Part shown: positions 5,184-5,551 of the stretch, one piece after another | Numbering within the stretch: position 1 is the stretch's first letter | Layout: every line of letters starts with the position of its first letter | The notes under the pieces: model-generated | The model's input: only the letters and a program-made list of their open reading frames with translations | The model's database searches: none | What the model was told of the DNA's origin: nothing | Made by a program: the position numbers and the translations under genes | Origin: an uncultured Eubacteriales bacterium | Lineage (GTDB): Bacteria > Bacillota > Clostridia > Oscillospirales > Acutalibacteraceae | Direction: 5' to 3' | DNA length: 5,551 nt | NCBI GenBank assembly: GCA_934615635.1 | Contig: CAKTTT010000156.1 | Coordinates: 1-5,551 of the forward strand

Positions 5184-5551
5184 ATGTCCTATTGCGTCAA
5201 TTGCGGCGTGGAGCTGGCGGATTCGGAGCGCCGGTGCCCGCTTTGTCATACCGAGGTGCACAATCCCCGGCAGCCCTACGACAGGAAAATCCCCAAGCCC
5301 TTCCCGAACCGGCTGGATCTGTTCGAGCCGGAGGACAACCGGGGCTTTGCCGCGGCGATCACCACCCTGCTGCTGGCCCTGCCCGCCGCCATTTGTCTGG
5401 CCTGCGACGTGGCGTATACCCGGGGGGCCGGCTGGTCCATGCTGGTGACGGGCGCCATGGCCATGCTGTGGGTGTTTATTGTTCCGCCCATTTTTCTTCG
5501 CCGGCATAAGGTGCTGTTCTGCGGCACCCTGGACACGGCGGCGGTGCTGGG
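5184..5551 (+). CDS. Zinc-ribbon membrane protein, DUF6320-like (3' end outside window)
   Basis: The frame is open from 5184 to the window edge without a stop (122 codons visible). It begins with a treble-clef or zinc-ribbon: YCVNCG (Cys4, Cys7) and CPLCHTEV (Cys18, Cys21), the two CxxC pairs expected to bind one zinc. A short polar linker (HNPRQPYDRKIPKPFPNRLDLFEPED, 26-51, shown in two parts: HNPRQPYDRK then IPKPFPNRLDLFEPED) follows. Hydrophobic segments at about 55-78 and 83-104 look like transmembrane helices, with RRHK between the second and a third that begins before the cut. From memory this arrangement matches DUF6320 proteins of Clostridia, whose function is not known. It starts 45 bp after the acyltransferase stop with its own strong ribosome binding site, so it is probably the third gene of the operon. 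The family name is less certain than the architecture. Confidence 0.8.
   Translation, partial: MSYCVNCGVELADSERRCPLCHTEVHNPRQPYDRKIPKPFPNRLDLFEPEDNRGFAAAITTLLLALPAAICLACDVAYTRGAGWSMLVTGAMAMLWVFIVPPIFLRRHKVLFCGTLDTAAVL

Noticed and set aside
5135..5509. Overlapping + strand frames at the right edge (starting near 5135 and 5170).
   Set aside because: The frame from 5184 has the best ribosome binding site spacing, a double CxxC zinc-ribbon and membrane helices; the others have low-complexity composition and no domain.

Overview
The window comes from a GC-rich bacterial chromosome. The protein families (clostridial-type TyrS, a short EpsJ-like GT2 glycosyltransferase, a GDSAGG esterase fused to DUF1653, a condensation-like 'alcohol acetyltransferase' and a DUF6320-like zinc-ribbon membrane protein) and the Shine-Dalgarno sequences point to a high-GC Clostridia member, probably an Oscillospiraceae-type gut anaerobe. 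This placement is an inference from family resemblance; no database search was run. All supported genes are on the + strand.

Layout. (1) 1-901: 3' three quarters of tyrS, cut by the left edge. (2) 913-949: strong stem-loop closing tyrS. The -35 box of a near-consensus promoter (TTGCAT-17-TATAAT, 948-976) overlaps its last two bases and drives a single glycosyltransferase gene (1003-2082). That gene is followed by an intrinsic terminator (2193-2218). (3) 2083-2681: 599 bp with no convincing gene. It holds the terminator, about 150 bp that I cannot assign, a second near-consensus promoter (TTGCGT-17-TATAAT, 2372-2400), and two nearly identical 90/89-bp tandem repeats plus a decayed third copy. 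(4) 2682 to the right edge: an apparent three-gene operon of esterase-DUF1653 fusion, condensation-superfamily acyltransferase, and zinc-ribbon/membrane protein (cut by the right edge).

How the parts fit. tyrS is housekeeping. The glycosyltransferase looks like a single-gene unit with its own promoter and terminator. The last three genes are closely spaced (54 and 45 bp gaps), each has its own ribosome binding site, and no terminator lies between them, so co-transcription is likely. An esterase, an acyltransferase and a membrane protein suggest making, moving or trimming an acyl ester at or near the membrane, but the substrate is unknown. The likely transcript of this operon starts at the first tandem repeat, so its roughly 275-nt leader would carry the repeats, each able to form a perfect 9-bp hairpin. 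The leader and the operon are the parts most worth following up.
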